Below are positions 47,854 to 58,400 of a DNA stretch of 64,000 bases, one piece after another; the first letter of the stretch is position 1; the number at the start of each line of letters is the position of its first letter. The position numbers were made by a program, and so were the translations under genes. Source of the DNA: Neospora caninum Liverpool (lineage: Eukaryota; Apicomplexa; Conoidasida; Eucoccidiorida; Sarcocystidae); assembly GCF_000208865.1 (NCBI RefSeq), contig NC_018392.1, positions 992,001-1,056,000 of the forward strand, given 5' to 3'. Below the pieces are notes generated by a model. That model worked only from the letters and a program-made list of their open reading frames with translations. It ran no database searches and had not been told where the DNA came from.

Positions 47854-50247
47854 GTGAACTGGCATGTATTGAAGTATGTGCGGAGCACAGGCAGCTTATG
47901 GTCGGCACAGAGAAGAAATATCGACACATAAAACGGAAGGTAGATACAGACCTAAGCAGACTCGTAGATAGCTAGGGAGGCAAAGGAATCAGTGTAGTAT
48001 TGGTGTCTTGTTTTCTTTCTCTTCCAGGTTCGATCGGATGATCAGGCGAATCGTTGAAGAAAATGGAACCCCAGACGACCTGTTTTTTTTCATCTCCATG
48101 CTCCGGGCGTTCTTTAGCCCCATCCAAAAGCGCATTTTCCTTTTTTTCTTGCATGAGGAGTATGCAAGGACAGATCTCGATCCGAGTCTGTTTCATTCTC
48201 ACGCAGCCCGGAGGGAGCTCTATATTGATAGTAAGCAAAACTCAGAAGACAAAGCATATAGCTCATGTTTTTCCTCATGAGTATGTGTAAGAAAGGGGTG
48301 AAAGACAGGAACGGATGTATACCACAGAACGACGACGGGACGGAGAGGGGTTGCGAAGGAAGTGTCCATCCCTGTGTTCTTTCACTACTTCGGCAACAGA
48401 CAGAGAAAGGCGTGTCTAGGAGCGCATACGTGTATATGCATGTGTATAGTTAGTTCTGCACAGTCTTGCGCAGTGCTATGTAGAGAAACATGCACACTCC
48501 TGATTTTTGCAAACAGAATAAAAGAGTGAATGGCCTGTCGATGGCATTCGACGCACTTTCCAAGTATCTTTGCGACCGGTAATATAGAGACGAAGCGGCG
48601 GTAAGTTTATATATTCGTGGGTGACGCTTCCCAACGAGCAAAAACTCGTTATTGAATGCCACTTTTTTTCCGAACGTCGTTTTTATGTTCGATGTGCAGC
48701 TGTACGAAAGCTGATTCAAGTTCGCATGAACAATGCACGGTTCCGAGAGTATCATAGGCTGAAGAGGCTTCAGGAAAGAAACAAGAAGGATCTGAAGAGG
48801 AGAAAACAGAAAAAACACGGTACTCTGACTGCCTTCGATGTTACCGAACCTGACTTGACTCATCTCGGTAAGAGAGACAAAACAAGACAGAGCTATGGTG
48901 TAGCGATTCACATTCAAAAGTAGATATTTGTGGAGCTGGTGTGTAAAGATGAATGTACACGTACATTTGCGTACGTGTACATTCATCTTTCTCTGAGATA
49001 GCTCAAAGCGTTACACAGAACGCCGAATGACAGTAGACGCAGAGATGGACAGTACATGGATGTGTGCATTGTGAAAGAGACTGTCGGGAATATCTATATT
49101 TATATGAATTTACATGTAAAACCGTCTACGAACTGCATTGAATGCAGTTTTTTCTGGAGTTTTCCCATCTTTTCTTCGTGTTTGTAAGAGGGCCTCTCCA
49201 GCATTGAACACGGCTTTCGATTCCTGCCGTCAAATCAATGTCTGTTTTCTCAGGTTACCTCGAATACAACATTGAAACAGCGGAACCTTCCGACGTCGAC
49301 GAATTCCTTGACGACTCAACAGACCTCATCAACAGCTGTGTATGGAATGGTACGCCCATGACAGAGAGATGCCGAGACCTGTCTTTTGTGACGCCGGATA
49401 TCGAAGCGGCTGTCCGTTACTCTTCATGCGTGCACTTTTCGGGTTATTAATCTTGGTGTTTAGTTGTGCGCGACCAACAGCTTATTGCTATCTCAAAGGG
49501 GGGGGGGGGGCAATCATGATGCAGTATCACATACCTGTGTGTATATATGTGGAAACGCGAACACAGCGTACAAGTATGCATACCATCGAGGGTAGTTTTG
49601 TTCTTGTGGAAAAGGGGATTCAGAGAAGAAATGCTTTCATTCAGTGCATTTACAGTTGGACAGGTAAGTGTTTGTGTGGCGTTCTCCCGCGTTACGGAAA
49701 CTCGACGCGTGCATTCCGTTTTCTCATCTTTCGGGGTTCCGCCCTTGCATCGCGTGTGTCTTCCGCTTTGTCGCGCTTTTGCCTGTGTTTTCCTCGTCGG
49801 CATGTCTGCTGTGCAACTTTTTTTGCGCGTCCTTCGCCTTCCGTTTCAGGCATCTCGCTTCAGAATTTGAACGTTCGTTTAACCGAGCAACTGATCTACC
49901 AAGACGCCCTAGAGAAAGAGTACACGTCCAAGGCGAATGTTCCCGGTCTGTCCACCGCGAAAAGCAAGGACCACGAAGGCACGAATGTGACCGAGCCGAG
50001 AATCGTCGACGCCGACCGGCGGCTTCTCGGAAAAGGCTGGATTTCTGGGCGTACTTCCACGCGGACGATGGGCCGTGCTGCGGAGATTTCCCTTCAGAAG
50101 TTTGGCGGCCAGGCGGGTCTGGTGGCCCAGTCTCTGTCGTCTGCCTGTTTAGCTTACAACTTGGATAAAATCGAGGGCCTCCCTGTGTCGCAAGAAGAGG
50201 ACGACCTCGCAAGGCGGCTAGCGGTGGAGGCTGGATTCCTAGCCTAA
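23942..50247 (+). CDS. Giant CLU-domain (clustered mitochondria-like) protein, 28 exons
   Basis: Reconstructed by reading GT..AG sites and checking phase at every junction. Exons: 23942-33140, 33518-33692, 34164-34302, 35154-35293, 35707-35954, 36075-36411, 37042-37372, 37929-38016, 38302-38491, 38922-39086, 39415-39507, 40153-40235, 40592-41209, 41703-41795, 42338-42589, 42973-43149, 43495-43676 (or 43655), 44106-44160, 44666-44807, 45019-45128, 45872-46077, 46278-46454, 46843-47174, 47603-47725, 48028-48230, 48700-48867, 49254-49349, 49850-50247. Total about 4,839 aa. Residues 1-3066 are disordered. A CLU domain follows (~3170-3730; landmarks [73 protein letters not shown]), then TPR-like helices (~4000-4275, with LGENHPATL) and a basic C-terminus. 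CLU proteins (fungal Clu1/TIF31, plant FRIENDLY, fly Clueless) are cytosolic, bind mRNAs for mitochondrial proteins and control mitochondrial distribution. The exon 1 join is the least certain part; exon 1 could be a separate gene ending at 33,169. Confidence 0.72.
29023..29145. repeat. Short tandem repeat coding for Ser-Leu-Ser-Asp units in exon 1
   Basis: Degenerate copies of an 18-bp unit (tgtcggattctccgtcct) encode alternating [12 protein letters not shown] blocks within the disordered N-terminus. The unit is interrupted once by a longer block that repeats the preceding Cys-Ala-Ser-Ala-Ala sequence. Confidence 0.85.
35981..36002. repeat. (CA)n microsatellite in intron 5
   Basis: Eleven CA dinucleotides shortly after the exon 5 donor. 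A second (CA)n lies at about 38,661-38,685 in intron 9. Confidence 0.9.
36602..36659. repeat. (TA)n microsatellite in intron 6 of the CLU-type gene
   Basis: A run of TA dinucleotides with two or three TG interruptions. Further (TA)n runs occur in introns at 34,543-34,568, 38,826-38,849, 39,306-39,334, 39,702-39,726, 40,404-40,474, 42,106-42,126, 42,863-42,884, 47,333-47,356, 47,419-47,439 and 47,820-47,850. Confidence 0.9.
37545..37662. repeat. Compound (TA)n/(TATG)n microsatellite in intron 7
   Basis: The longest simple repeat in the window, about 118 bp of TA alternating with TATG and TATT variants, followed by a short GT tract. It lies between the exon 7 donor at 37,373 and the exon 8 acceptor at 37,928. 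Confidence 0.9.
42338..45128 (+). other. Exons 15-20: TPR-like helical region
   Basis: Helical repeats of TPR type. Exons 19-20 encode two adjoining units ([18 protein letters not shown]...[13 protein letters not shown] and [26 protein letters not shown]). The second ends in the LGENHPAT motif common to CLU and kinesin-light-chain TPRs. Exons 15-18 encode weaker helical pairs. In other CLU proteins this region follows the CLU domain and mediates protein or ribonucleoprotein contacts. Confidence 0.65.
45872..50247 (+). other. Exons 21-28: unrecognised C-terminal extension of the CLU-type gene
   Basis: About 567 residues with no family I recognise. Exon 22 is helical ([17 protein letters not shown]). 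Exon 25 has a hydrophobic [11 protein letters not shown] stretch. Exon 26 is strongly basic ([11 protein letters not shown] then LKRRKQKKH), suggesting nucleic-acid or ribosome contact. Exon 28 ends with TAA at 50,245-50,247. Linkage to the TPR exons rests on phase agreement between exon 20 (donor 45,129) and exon 21 (acceptor 45,871). A separate gene starting in the 744-bp intron is less likely but not excluded. Confidence 0.55.
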
Positions 50248-51593
50248 AGCGGCTGTTTCCCCGTCAAACACTCTACCTCCCACAAGAAACGCGGGGGGTT
50301 CTGAACACACGTCAGGTTTTACGGTGTACGCCTTTTTCGAAATATATCCATGTGTTTTCCCGGTGACTAAGTGCGTGTACACGTCACGCGCGAGTCTGCG
50401 ACCTTCATTAACCCGCGCTCTCGTTACCCTGGTTTTCGTGTTCCGCGTTCCTTCGCTATTTAACCGTAAGCAGCCCCACATGCACCGTATGGCATACAGG
50501 CTCGCGACGCTGAGTAGGCGCGCCTATCGGTGTGGTGGCATGTCGTCCATCTCGCGACGAAGAAAGAGTCGCGTAGAGGTCTGAATTTCCCGAGATGCGC
50601 ACCTTCTCTTGCCGGCTGGCTGCTCGTCCGCCGGCCACAACCAATGCACTGGCGAAAGGCGTTTGGCGGAGAGCGCCCGTGTGTGGCGCGAGGCAAAGAG
50701 AAAGCCTCATCTCTTCATAGCTTCCCTGTTCCGTCCAAGGAACAAAGAAACGGAGAGACAGAAATGTCGGAAATCCCCTGATTTTCCTCCGACTCAAATC
50801 TAGCACTCGGTTTCTTCATTAGTGGACCTTTTACCGCACAGCAAGGGAACGGAAATACCATTTTACTCGTGCAGGAACACAGAGCCATAGGCCGATACCG
50901 GCATTGAAAACGGCCTTCCTGTCGGTCCACAAAGAACCCACATTTTTAGGCCGGCGTGAAAAGGGGCGTAGACGCGTTGGAGTCGGCAAAGCATTTGTGT
51001 GCCCCACTTCCGGAACGCAAATCCCAATTCTTGTGTGCCTTCCCCACACATGTAGACTGTAGACTGTACAACACATGCATGTACCTGCTCATAACATAAA
51101 GGCATGCCCCTGCTGTGTATCGCGACAAAGCTAAGGACGGAGGCAGGTTCCATGAAGATGTGAAGATATTAAATGTGTATATATGTGCGTGTGTCTCGTC
51201 ATTCACACTTTCAACACCCGTACCCAAGTGTCCAGAGGTCATTGCATATTCCCTAAAGATAAGGATTGGTATATATGCGTGCTTATACTTTTCTACCCTT
51301 TATATATATATATATATATTTAACTCTGTATGATCTATGTGTACAGCGAGCTCGCTGTTGCAACAGATGTGCGTGAACGGGATGTGTTCTGTTGTGTGGA
51401 GATTGGCGGGGTAAAGTTTTCTTTGGCGACGCCGCCCGCTGCTTGCGGGGTGGGCGACCGGTGGTAGCAGCATCAGTACAGGGAAGAAGGAAACCGGAAA
51501 AGGGCCAAGAACAAGAAACGACGCAGGGAGGCGAGACACGGAACGGGAGCACTGCTGCTCTGAGCTGCCAGGCGTGCGTGGTCGTGCGTTTCG
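50248..51593. other. Tail-to-tail spacer between the CLU-type gene and the kinase gene
   Basis: About 1.35 kb between the two stop codons of convergent genes, expected to hold both 3' untranslated regions and poly(A) sites. It contains a (TA)n run at 51,299-51,321. Small frames on both strands show nothing recognisable. Confidence 0.6.
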
Positions 51594-52432
51594 TCATGGT
51601 TCTCGGAGGCAAGAAACAAAGTCCTGTGGAAAGGGAAACGCAGGCAAACAGAAAAAACGAGACCAAGGCAGAACTGCAGAGAATCGCGCGGGAAGAAATC
51701 CCCCAAAGGAAGGCCCAAGAGAGACAAAAGGGGGGACGGCGTCAGACGAGAGGCGAGGGGACACCCCGAAAGTGAAAAACCAAGTCTCGAGGGAGAAAGA
51801 GGACTTCGAAAGGAAGTGCACCGTCCCAGGCGAAACACCCCAAGCGGTCTATCATGCCAACCACAGAGAAAAGCATAGGAAAAACGAAGTCTCACCACGT
51901 CGAGCGCTTTCCTTCTCGTCTGCGCATTCCGCCTTTTCCCCGAACACTCGTCCTGTGCCTTACCTGGAAACTGAATTTTCCATCGCCGTCGCTGTCCGCA
52001 GCGAGGAGGAGCTCCGCGACGTGCTCTGCGCAGAATCCACACCAAGCGAGCGGCTTCGCATGCCCATCTCGTTTGTCGAAAACACCGAGTTCTATATGTG
52101 TGTGGCTGTGTGTATGCCAAGACTACCGTGTGCCCCGAGCTTTCTCACAATGAAGACAGAAGCTTTACAGATCAAGATACGCACGTGCGTCAGACGTTGA
52201 TGTGTTCGGGTGTGTAGGGCGTTCCCCAGCTGTCAAGGCCACTTTGTTTCGGCACTTTCCGCGCGCACCGTTGGTCTGCCGTCGTCGGTCGCATTCTTTT
52301 TCAGGTTCCTCTTCCTTCACGAAATCCAGTCGACAGGAATCCACGCCTGCTTCGCTCCAGCCGAGAGCGACGCCCATCTCCTCGGCGCTGATGGCTCCGT
52401 CGCCGTCGCGATCGAGTTTGCGGAAGGCGGCT
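51594..52432 (-). other. Exons 7-9: EF3, EF4 and the nine-codon last exon
   Basis: Exon 7 (52,432-52,321) encodes AFRKLDRDGDGAISAEEM, EF-hand 3. Exon 8 (52,023-51,964, 20 codons) encodes the start of EF4, DSDGDGKFSFQ. Exon 9 (51,623-51,594) supplies the twelfth loop residue and the exiting helix, DFVSCLREP, then TGA. The EF4 loop is complete only if exons 8 and 9 are joined; the acceptor before exon 9 is a clean pyrimidine tract ending in cacag. The exon 7 donor (GTGAAG at 52,320) is the least certain boundary. Confidence 0.75.
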
Positions 52433-55400
52433 CTAGAGAGAGAACCGTGAGCGCACGAAGAAACGATGAGAGGAGACGGAACGGGCTTTAGAGAAGACCG
52501 AAACGTCTTCCGGTTCTATCGGCCTTTTTCGGTTTCACGGTGCTGGCGTGGATCGTCTCTGATGCGCATCGAGTCGCAGGACACTGAGCGAAACCTCTAG
52601 GGAGAAGTCAGGGAGACACCAGGGAGGAGACCGATAGCTTCCCTTTCTCTCTCCTTTCCTGTAGCCGTGGGGACGAAACGTTCGCCCCACGTCGACTCGA
52701 CGCGCGCAGTGGCTATTTTTGAAGATCTCGCCTCGGCCGAGGCGCCCTTACTTGAGCAGATCCTGTCTCGCAAAGATCCGTTCGTCCGCACAGGCCGTGA
52801 GGAATTCCGAGAGGTCCAGGGCGCCGTCGCCGTTGGTGTCGCACGCGTGCATGCAAGCGTCGAGGAGAGGCTCTGCGGCGTCTGCCTGCCACAGCGCCGC
52901 AAGAAGGTTTCTTCTTTCCCGTCGCCTTTGCGCCCGACAACCACATGCGCCTTCTGACCCGGCACCGCCCGCCCGTGTCGCCTCCGGGACTGCTGTTGGT
53001 GCATTTTCCCCCTCCGTCCCCTTTTCGTTGACGCCTTCGCACTCCTGGTCGATCCGTCCCGGCGGGCTCTCCCGCCTTTCGCAGGATGTTTCTCCGCTCA
53101 GGCCAGGCTGAGCCGTTCGTCTCCAGGGTTCCTGCAGAGGTTCGCCTCGGCTTTCGCAGAGAATCGAAACTCGCCCCTTGTTCTGGAGAGTCTGAACAGC
53201 GGCCGGAGTCCTCTGTTTCCGACAGACGTCGAGAAATTCCTGCTGGCGGTGGACCACCGCCTCTGCTGCACTGATTTCTTCCTCCACCTTTTTCAGGCGC
53301 TTTTCCCTCTCGCGAGCTAGAGCATTTGCCTCCTTCTTGCGCTCTAGGTCCACCGTCATTTTGAAACGCAGAAGCGCGGCCAGGCGCCGCACCCCCGCGA
53401 GGGTTTCTGCCAGACTCAGCTGGCCGTCTCCATCGCTGTCGAGGAGCACAAAGAGCCCTTCGAGGCGCTGGAGCTGCTCGACGGCGCAGTCGCACCGTTC
53501 GATCTCTTCGGCCGAACCAGGCGCAGGAGACGCGCCGAGCCCCTGACCTGCCGGCGTGCTCGGTGCACTCCGCGCCGCCGCAGAGGCATCCACACTGCGA
53601 GATGCAGATCCAGCGGAACCCCGCATGCAGCCCGCGGCGAGCGGCGGCGCCCCGCGGATCCCCGTCCGCGCAGCTGCTAGGGCCACGGGCCGTGAAGCAT
53701 GGGGAGGCGGAACGTTCGCGAATTCGCCCCGAGCCACCTCAACGACTGACGAGGCGCATTTCCTCTGCAACGCGGTCTTCCTTGCGTACGCCATCCATCG
53801 CTCGACGAGAATCGGAGCCAAGGGACAAAAGGGAAAGAGCTTGACGTCCTGAGGCGTCAGAAACCAGATCTGGGCGGCGGGCAAAGAAGGCGCAACGGAA
53901 CGTGAAACGCACGACGCAGAGCAAAGTGGAGCGGTGGGAGATGAGGCCTCTGTGTTGGACGCATCACTCGGGTGTCTCGCCTGGCCTCTGTCGCAGAGGA
54001 TCTTGTCGCTCGCTTCCCGACAAGGCAGGTGAAAGTGGGGGACCGGCGAGCAAAGAAGGAAGTTCAGTTCTTGCTCCTTCTGGCTCTTGGCGCGTTCGTC
54101 ATCACTCCGCGGTCCCTCTTCTCGCTCCGACATACGCGCGCCGCTCGAAACGCCGCCCGAAGCGGCCTGCGCATGCGAACAGACGGCCGAGCCTCGCCCC
54201 GAGAGGACAAAAGAGAAAGGGTGTCCTGGCAGAGCTTCGCACCCTCTTCTAGATGGCCGGGACGGACTTGGCCGCCTTGCTGTTTCTCCGCAGAGGGAAG
54301 AATCCAAGTCGTCGTCGACTGGCTGCCAGCTGCTCTCATCTAAATACAATCCGCCACAGGCCGCGAAGTTCGCAGCTGCGGTCTCGGGTCCTCCCGCGAA
54401 GGCCTCGCCAGGCGCGCCTGGCCAAGCCCGAGGCAGAGCCCGGAAGCCCCGCCCTGCGGCGCGTCCTTCGCTTCTTCCTTCTGTGTCGCCAGAACGGACG
54501 AGATTCTCCGCGTTCCTCCCCGGGATCCGGCCTCTCCCAGCTGCGGCCGACGGGCACGTGCGCGGATTGTAGACCAAAGGAGGCCTGGCCGCTCTGGGCG
54601 TTGCCGACTGCGGCTTTTCCCTAACAGGAAAGGCGGTTGGAGCCTGCATTTCTCCGAGAGGGTAGAAAGGGAGCGTCGGTTGGAGAAACTGAGTTGCCGT
54701 GACAGCCGAAAGGGCTGCGAGGGTCGCCTCGTCACTCGCGCAGCTGGGGCCGCCGACGCTCTTTCCGCCGTCGGGTTTCTCGTGCTCTGCCAGGGTTGTG
54801 TCGCCAAGCTTCTTCCTCTCCGTCTCCGAAACCGCCACGCCTCCGCGTGTCTCGCCGCTTTGAGGCGAGCACCACGACGAGGCGGTCGAGCAGGAGATGG
54901 CGCCAGCCGAGCCCGACCAAGACGCTTGCGGGTGGAACACCGGCGGTACAGACACCGCAGGGAAGGCAAAGGCAGGCGAGAGGCGAAGACGCGGTCCCGT
55001 GTCAGCCTCATCGCTCGCTTCGAAAGATCTGGAGGAGCTGCGGGAATCTGCGCTACACGTCGAGCTCTTCTCACTCCCGGAGTCTTCTTCACTCGAGCCC
55101 TCTTCCGTCTCTTCTTTCTCTGCGCCGCCCGCGCATTCGCCGTTTTCTTCCCCGGCACCGGTCTCCAGCTTGTTCTCCGAGGCGTCTTCTGCCGCGTCTT
55201 CCTCGTCGGCGTCCTCGCTTGGCGCCTCGCGGTCCGCCTGTCCCTCGGCGCTGCGGGCCCGCAGCAAGGCCCGCTGCTGCTGAGCGGGGGCGCGACACCA
55301 GCAGATGTAGGCGGTCGTCAGAGCCACACTGTCTCCGCCGTCTCCGATCTCTTCCGCGATTTCTTCCAGCAACGTCTGCCACTCGTGCTGAGCGAGGTTC

Positions 55401-58400
55401 GCTTCCGCCACCTCGCGCTCGCCCACCAGCAGCACGCGGCGCGCTCCGGCGCCGGGCCATTGACTGCTGCGCTGGGTGAGGCCCGCGGCAGAAGGCGCGG
55501 ACGCGCGCGATAGGAAGCGCGACCGAAGCGTTCCTTCTGGGGGAAAGTGGGGGACGGAAACGGGCGAGGACGCGAAGCGAGAGACGCATCTGTCTTCCGA
55601 AGAGGCCTCCAGAGGAGCTCGCGCGGACCCGGACGCCGGAACCCCGATTCTCTCCAGTAAGGCAGCCGCTTGAGTCGGATCCAAGGCTCGCGAGGTCTTC
55701 TTCGTCTTCTTGCCTCTTCCCTTCGGCCCAGACACTTCTATTAATGGCAGCGGCAGCACTCCGGGCGTTCCGTCTTGCGTGCGGACTCGCAGGCCAAGGA
55801 GATGTGCCGCCGACGCGCAGGGCGGGAGAGCCTGGCGGTGTGCGTTGAAGGACGCGACAGACGAAGGAACTCTCCTTCCGTTTGTCTCGGATTCGGAAAC
55901 TGGACTACGGTCCTCTCTCTCTAGGGACCCGGGGGAGTGGAACGGAGGCGCGACCCACCAGTCGAGGGCCCTTCGCGCGCCGATCTCCCGACTCGTCGCG
56001 CCGCCTGACGCGGGGCAACGCCACCCCGGCGGGGCTGCTGAAGAAACGGGAGAGGGCGACTGACAGTCGTTCCTTTCTCCTTCCCTCCTCTCGGAAGGTA
56101 ACTGGTGAGACGAGGGGACGGGAGGTCGAAGCGATGAGGCTTTGAACGAGCACGGCAAGTCTAGGGAGTCGTCCTGTTGGGCGGCCGCAGGTGGGTAGGG
56201 CCCTGGGAGGCCGCGGGGCGACGCACCGGTCAGAGGCCTGGACTCGAGAGACAACGAAAGAGACGCAGTCCGGCAGCTGTCGTGTGGCCTCAAGTCCGTC
56301 TTAGGTATCTCGTGGTCCTCTCGCCCATGCAGAAGGCGTCTGTCGCGTCCTCTTGGTCCCCCGTTTCTCGCGCAAAGACAGCATGCGCAGAAGAGGTCGG
56401 TCTCAGACCGGCACCGTCGAAGAACTGAGGAACGAGGGGAGACCCGCGGAGAGGCCGAGGAGCTTTTCGCGAATCCGCGCGACGTCGCCCTCGAGGGTGA
56501 ATCCTCGCCCTCTTTCGCAGACGGCGAAGCGCAGGCGGCAACCTCGGGGCTCTCTTCGAGGTTGCTCATTCTCTCTCCGGAGCAAGGCCCCGTGGGAGAC
56601 TTGAGAGCGCCGCCGCATCTCCCAGCCGCGATGCCGCAGCCGCTTGCTGGCGTCGCGACAGACGGTGTCCTAACGCCTTGACAGGGCGTGAGAAGCGAAG
56701 AGAAGGACGGAGAAGCCGAGAGCGAGGGCCTGCGCGGCAGCAGGCCAGGCGAGGCGTAGAGAGGAAGCGGAATCGTGTGGGGGAGAAAAACGTGGAAGAA
56801 CGGATGGCGCAGAGCCTCGCCGGGGAGGAGACGCGAAGACGGAGGAACGGTGAGGAGACGGCAAATCAGATCCTTGGCGACCGAGGAAATGCTGGTCCAC
56901 ACTTCTCCAGTGAAGCAAGGAGGAGCGTGGAGCATCTGAACAGTGCAACAGGGACAAGAAAGCGAGACGTGGAAAGGAAACGACCCCGCTTTCCCAGTCT
57001 ACGCAAACAGCCCCCTTGCTTCTGTCTCCGAAGGAAGCGGCCAACACCCTCCGCCTGCCCTCCCTCCTCGTTTCCTTCTCGGTTCCTTTCCTCTCCCTGT
57101 CGTCTGTACAGCCCTCTCTCCTCGTTCTCTCACACGCGCTTTCTCTCAAGCTCATTTACCCGATGAAGAATCTCTGCGTCAGAGCTGCCTTGGAACGGGA
57201 GCTCGCCACTCAGCAGCAGATACAGCAGGACGCCGCAGCTCCACGAGTCAGCGTAGCGGCCGTCGTAGCCAAATGTCCGCAGCCTCTGTTCTCCAACCTC
57301 TCGCAGGTGGTGCGTTTCCGCGTCCGCGCTCGTGCTGGCCGCCTCGCACGGCCTCTCGCGAAGGTCGGAAGCCTCAGGGGGACTGCGTGCCTCGGGCGCT
57401 TCTCCCGCCGCGAACTCGCTCCCGCCGCTCCGCGTCTCTGAGTCCGCAGCGGGGTGCCGCAGGCTGAGAGGAGTCCTTGCGGGATACGCGTCTCTGACGG
57501 AAATCGAGAGAAGTTCAGGCGCCGCAAAGTGCATCGTCCCGACGACAGAGTGGAGAGGACGCACCAGTTGGTGGCGCCGCAGGCAGGATGCCTCCTGTCT
57601 CCTCTCGCCGCCCGAGTTTCGCTCCAGAGCGAAAACGGAAGAGCGACGGGACGACGGAGCCTGCGAGACGTCGTCTTGGAGGTTTTTCGCAGATCGGAAT
57701 CTTCGCTCCGTCTTCGCTTGACGGCGCCGCAGCTCGTGCCCGACCGACGCACACACGCAGCGGCCCGACTGCGTCACGTCTGCTGTCTCCGCCGCTGGTT
57801 CTCTCCCGTCCGCGGCGCTCGCCGTCTCTTCTCCGCCTAGCGAGTTGGCGGGCCGAGTCGCCAGGTCCTCCGGCGGAGTCGCGGCCTGTCCCCGAGAATC
57901 GAGCGGCGAGGAGACGGTCGAGGCGGTTTTCGTGGGAGGTCCGGCGTCCGCACTGCCCAGGCGTCGCTGCGCAGCGCGACGTCTGCGCTTCGTCCGAGGC
58001 GGCAACTCGTCGGGGTCGTAGAGGAAACTTCTCGCCAGTCCAAAATCGATCAGTTTCAGTCTGAACGAGTCGGGGTGGGTGAGCAGAAAGTTCTCAGGCT
58101 TGATGTCTCTGGACGGGCACCCGAAAAGGCACAAAAAGGCCGAGGCTCGAGTGGGTGCACGGTGTTGCGCAGGCAGGCAACCAAGCTGAAAAGGCCGTGT
58201 CTACACGCACTCTCGGCGGCCTCGCGGACTCCTTCGCAACGAAGCTCCCCCGCTCCCGTCTCTACGTGGATCTCCGTTTCGTGGGCTTCCGGCGACCTTT
58301 CACTCGTGGATTTCGTGCTACCTGTGGGCGACGGCTCTGCAGTGGCAGTAGTGGACCGCAGCGAAGATCTGGTGCATCAAAACGGCCGCGCCAACTTCGT

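Noticed and set aside
51574..52200. 209-codon plus-strand frame over the end of the kinase gene
   Set aside because: It is opposite exon 8 and exon 9 of the kinase; the minus-strand reading gives a precise EF-hand with matching splice sites.
52165..52320. Continuation of kinase exon 7 to the stop at 52,165
   Set aside because: Would leave EF4 missing and add an unrelated tail. A donor at 52,320 and in-phase exons 8 and 9 complete EF4.
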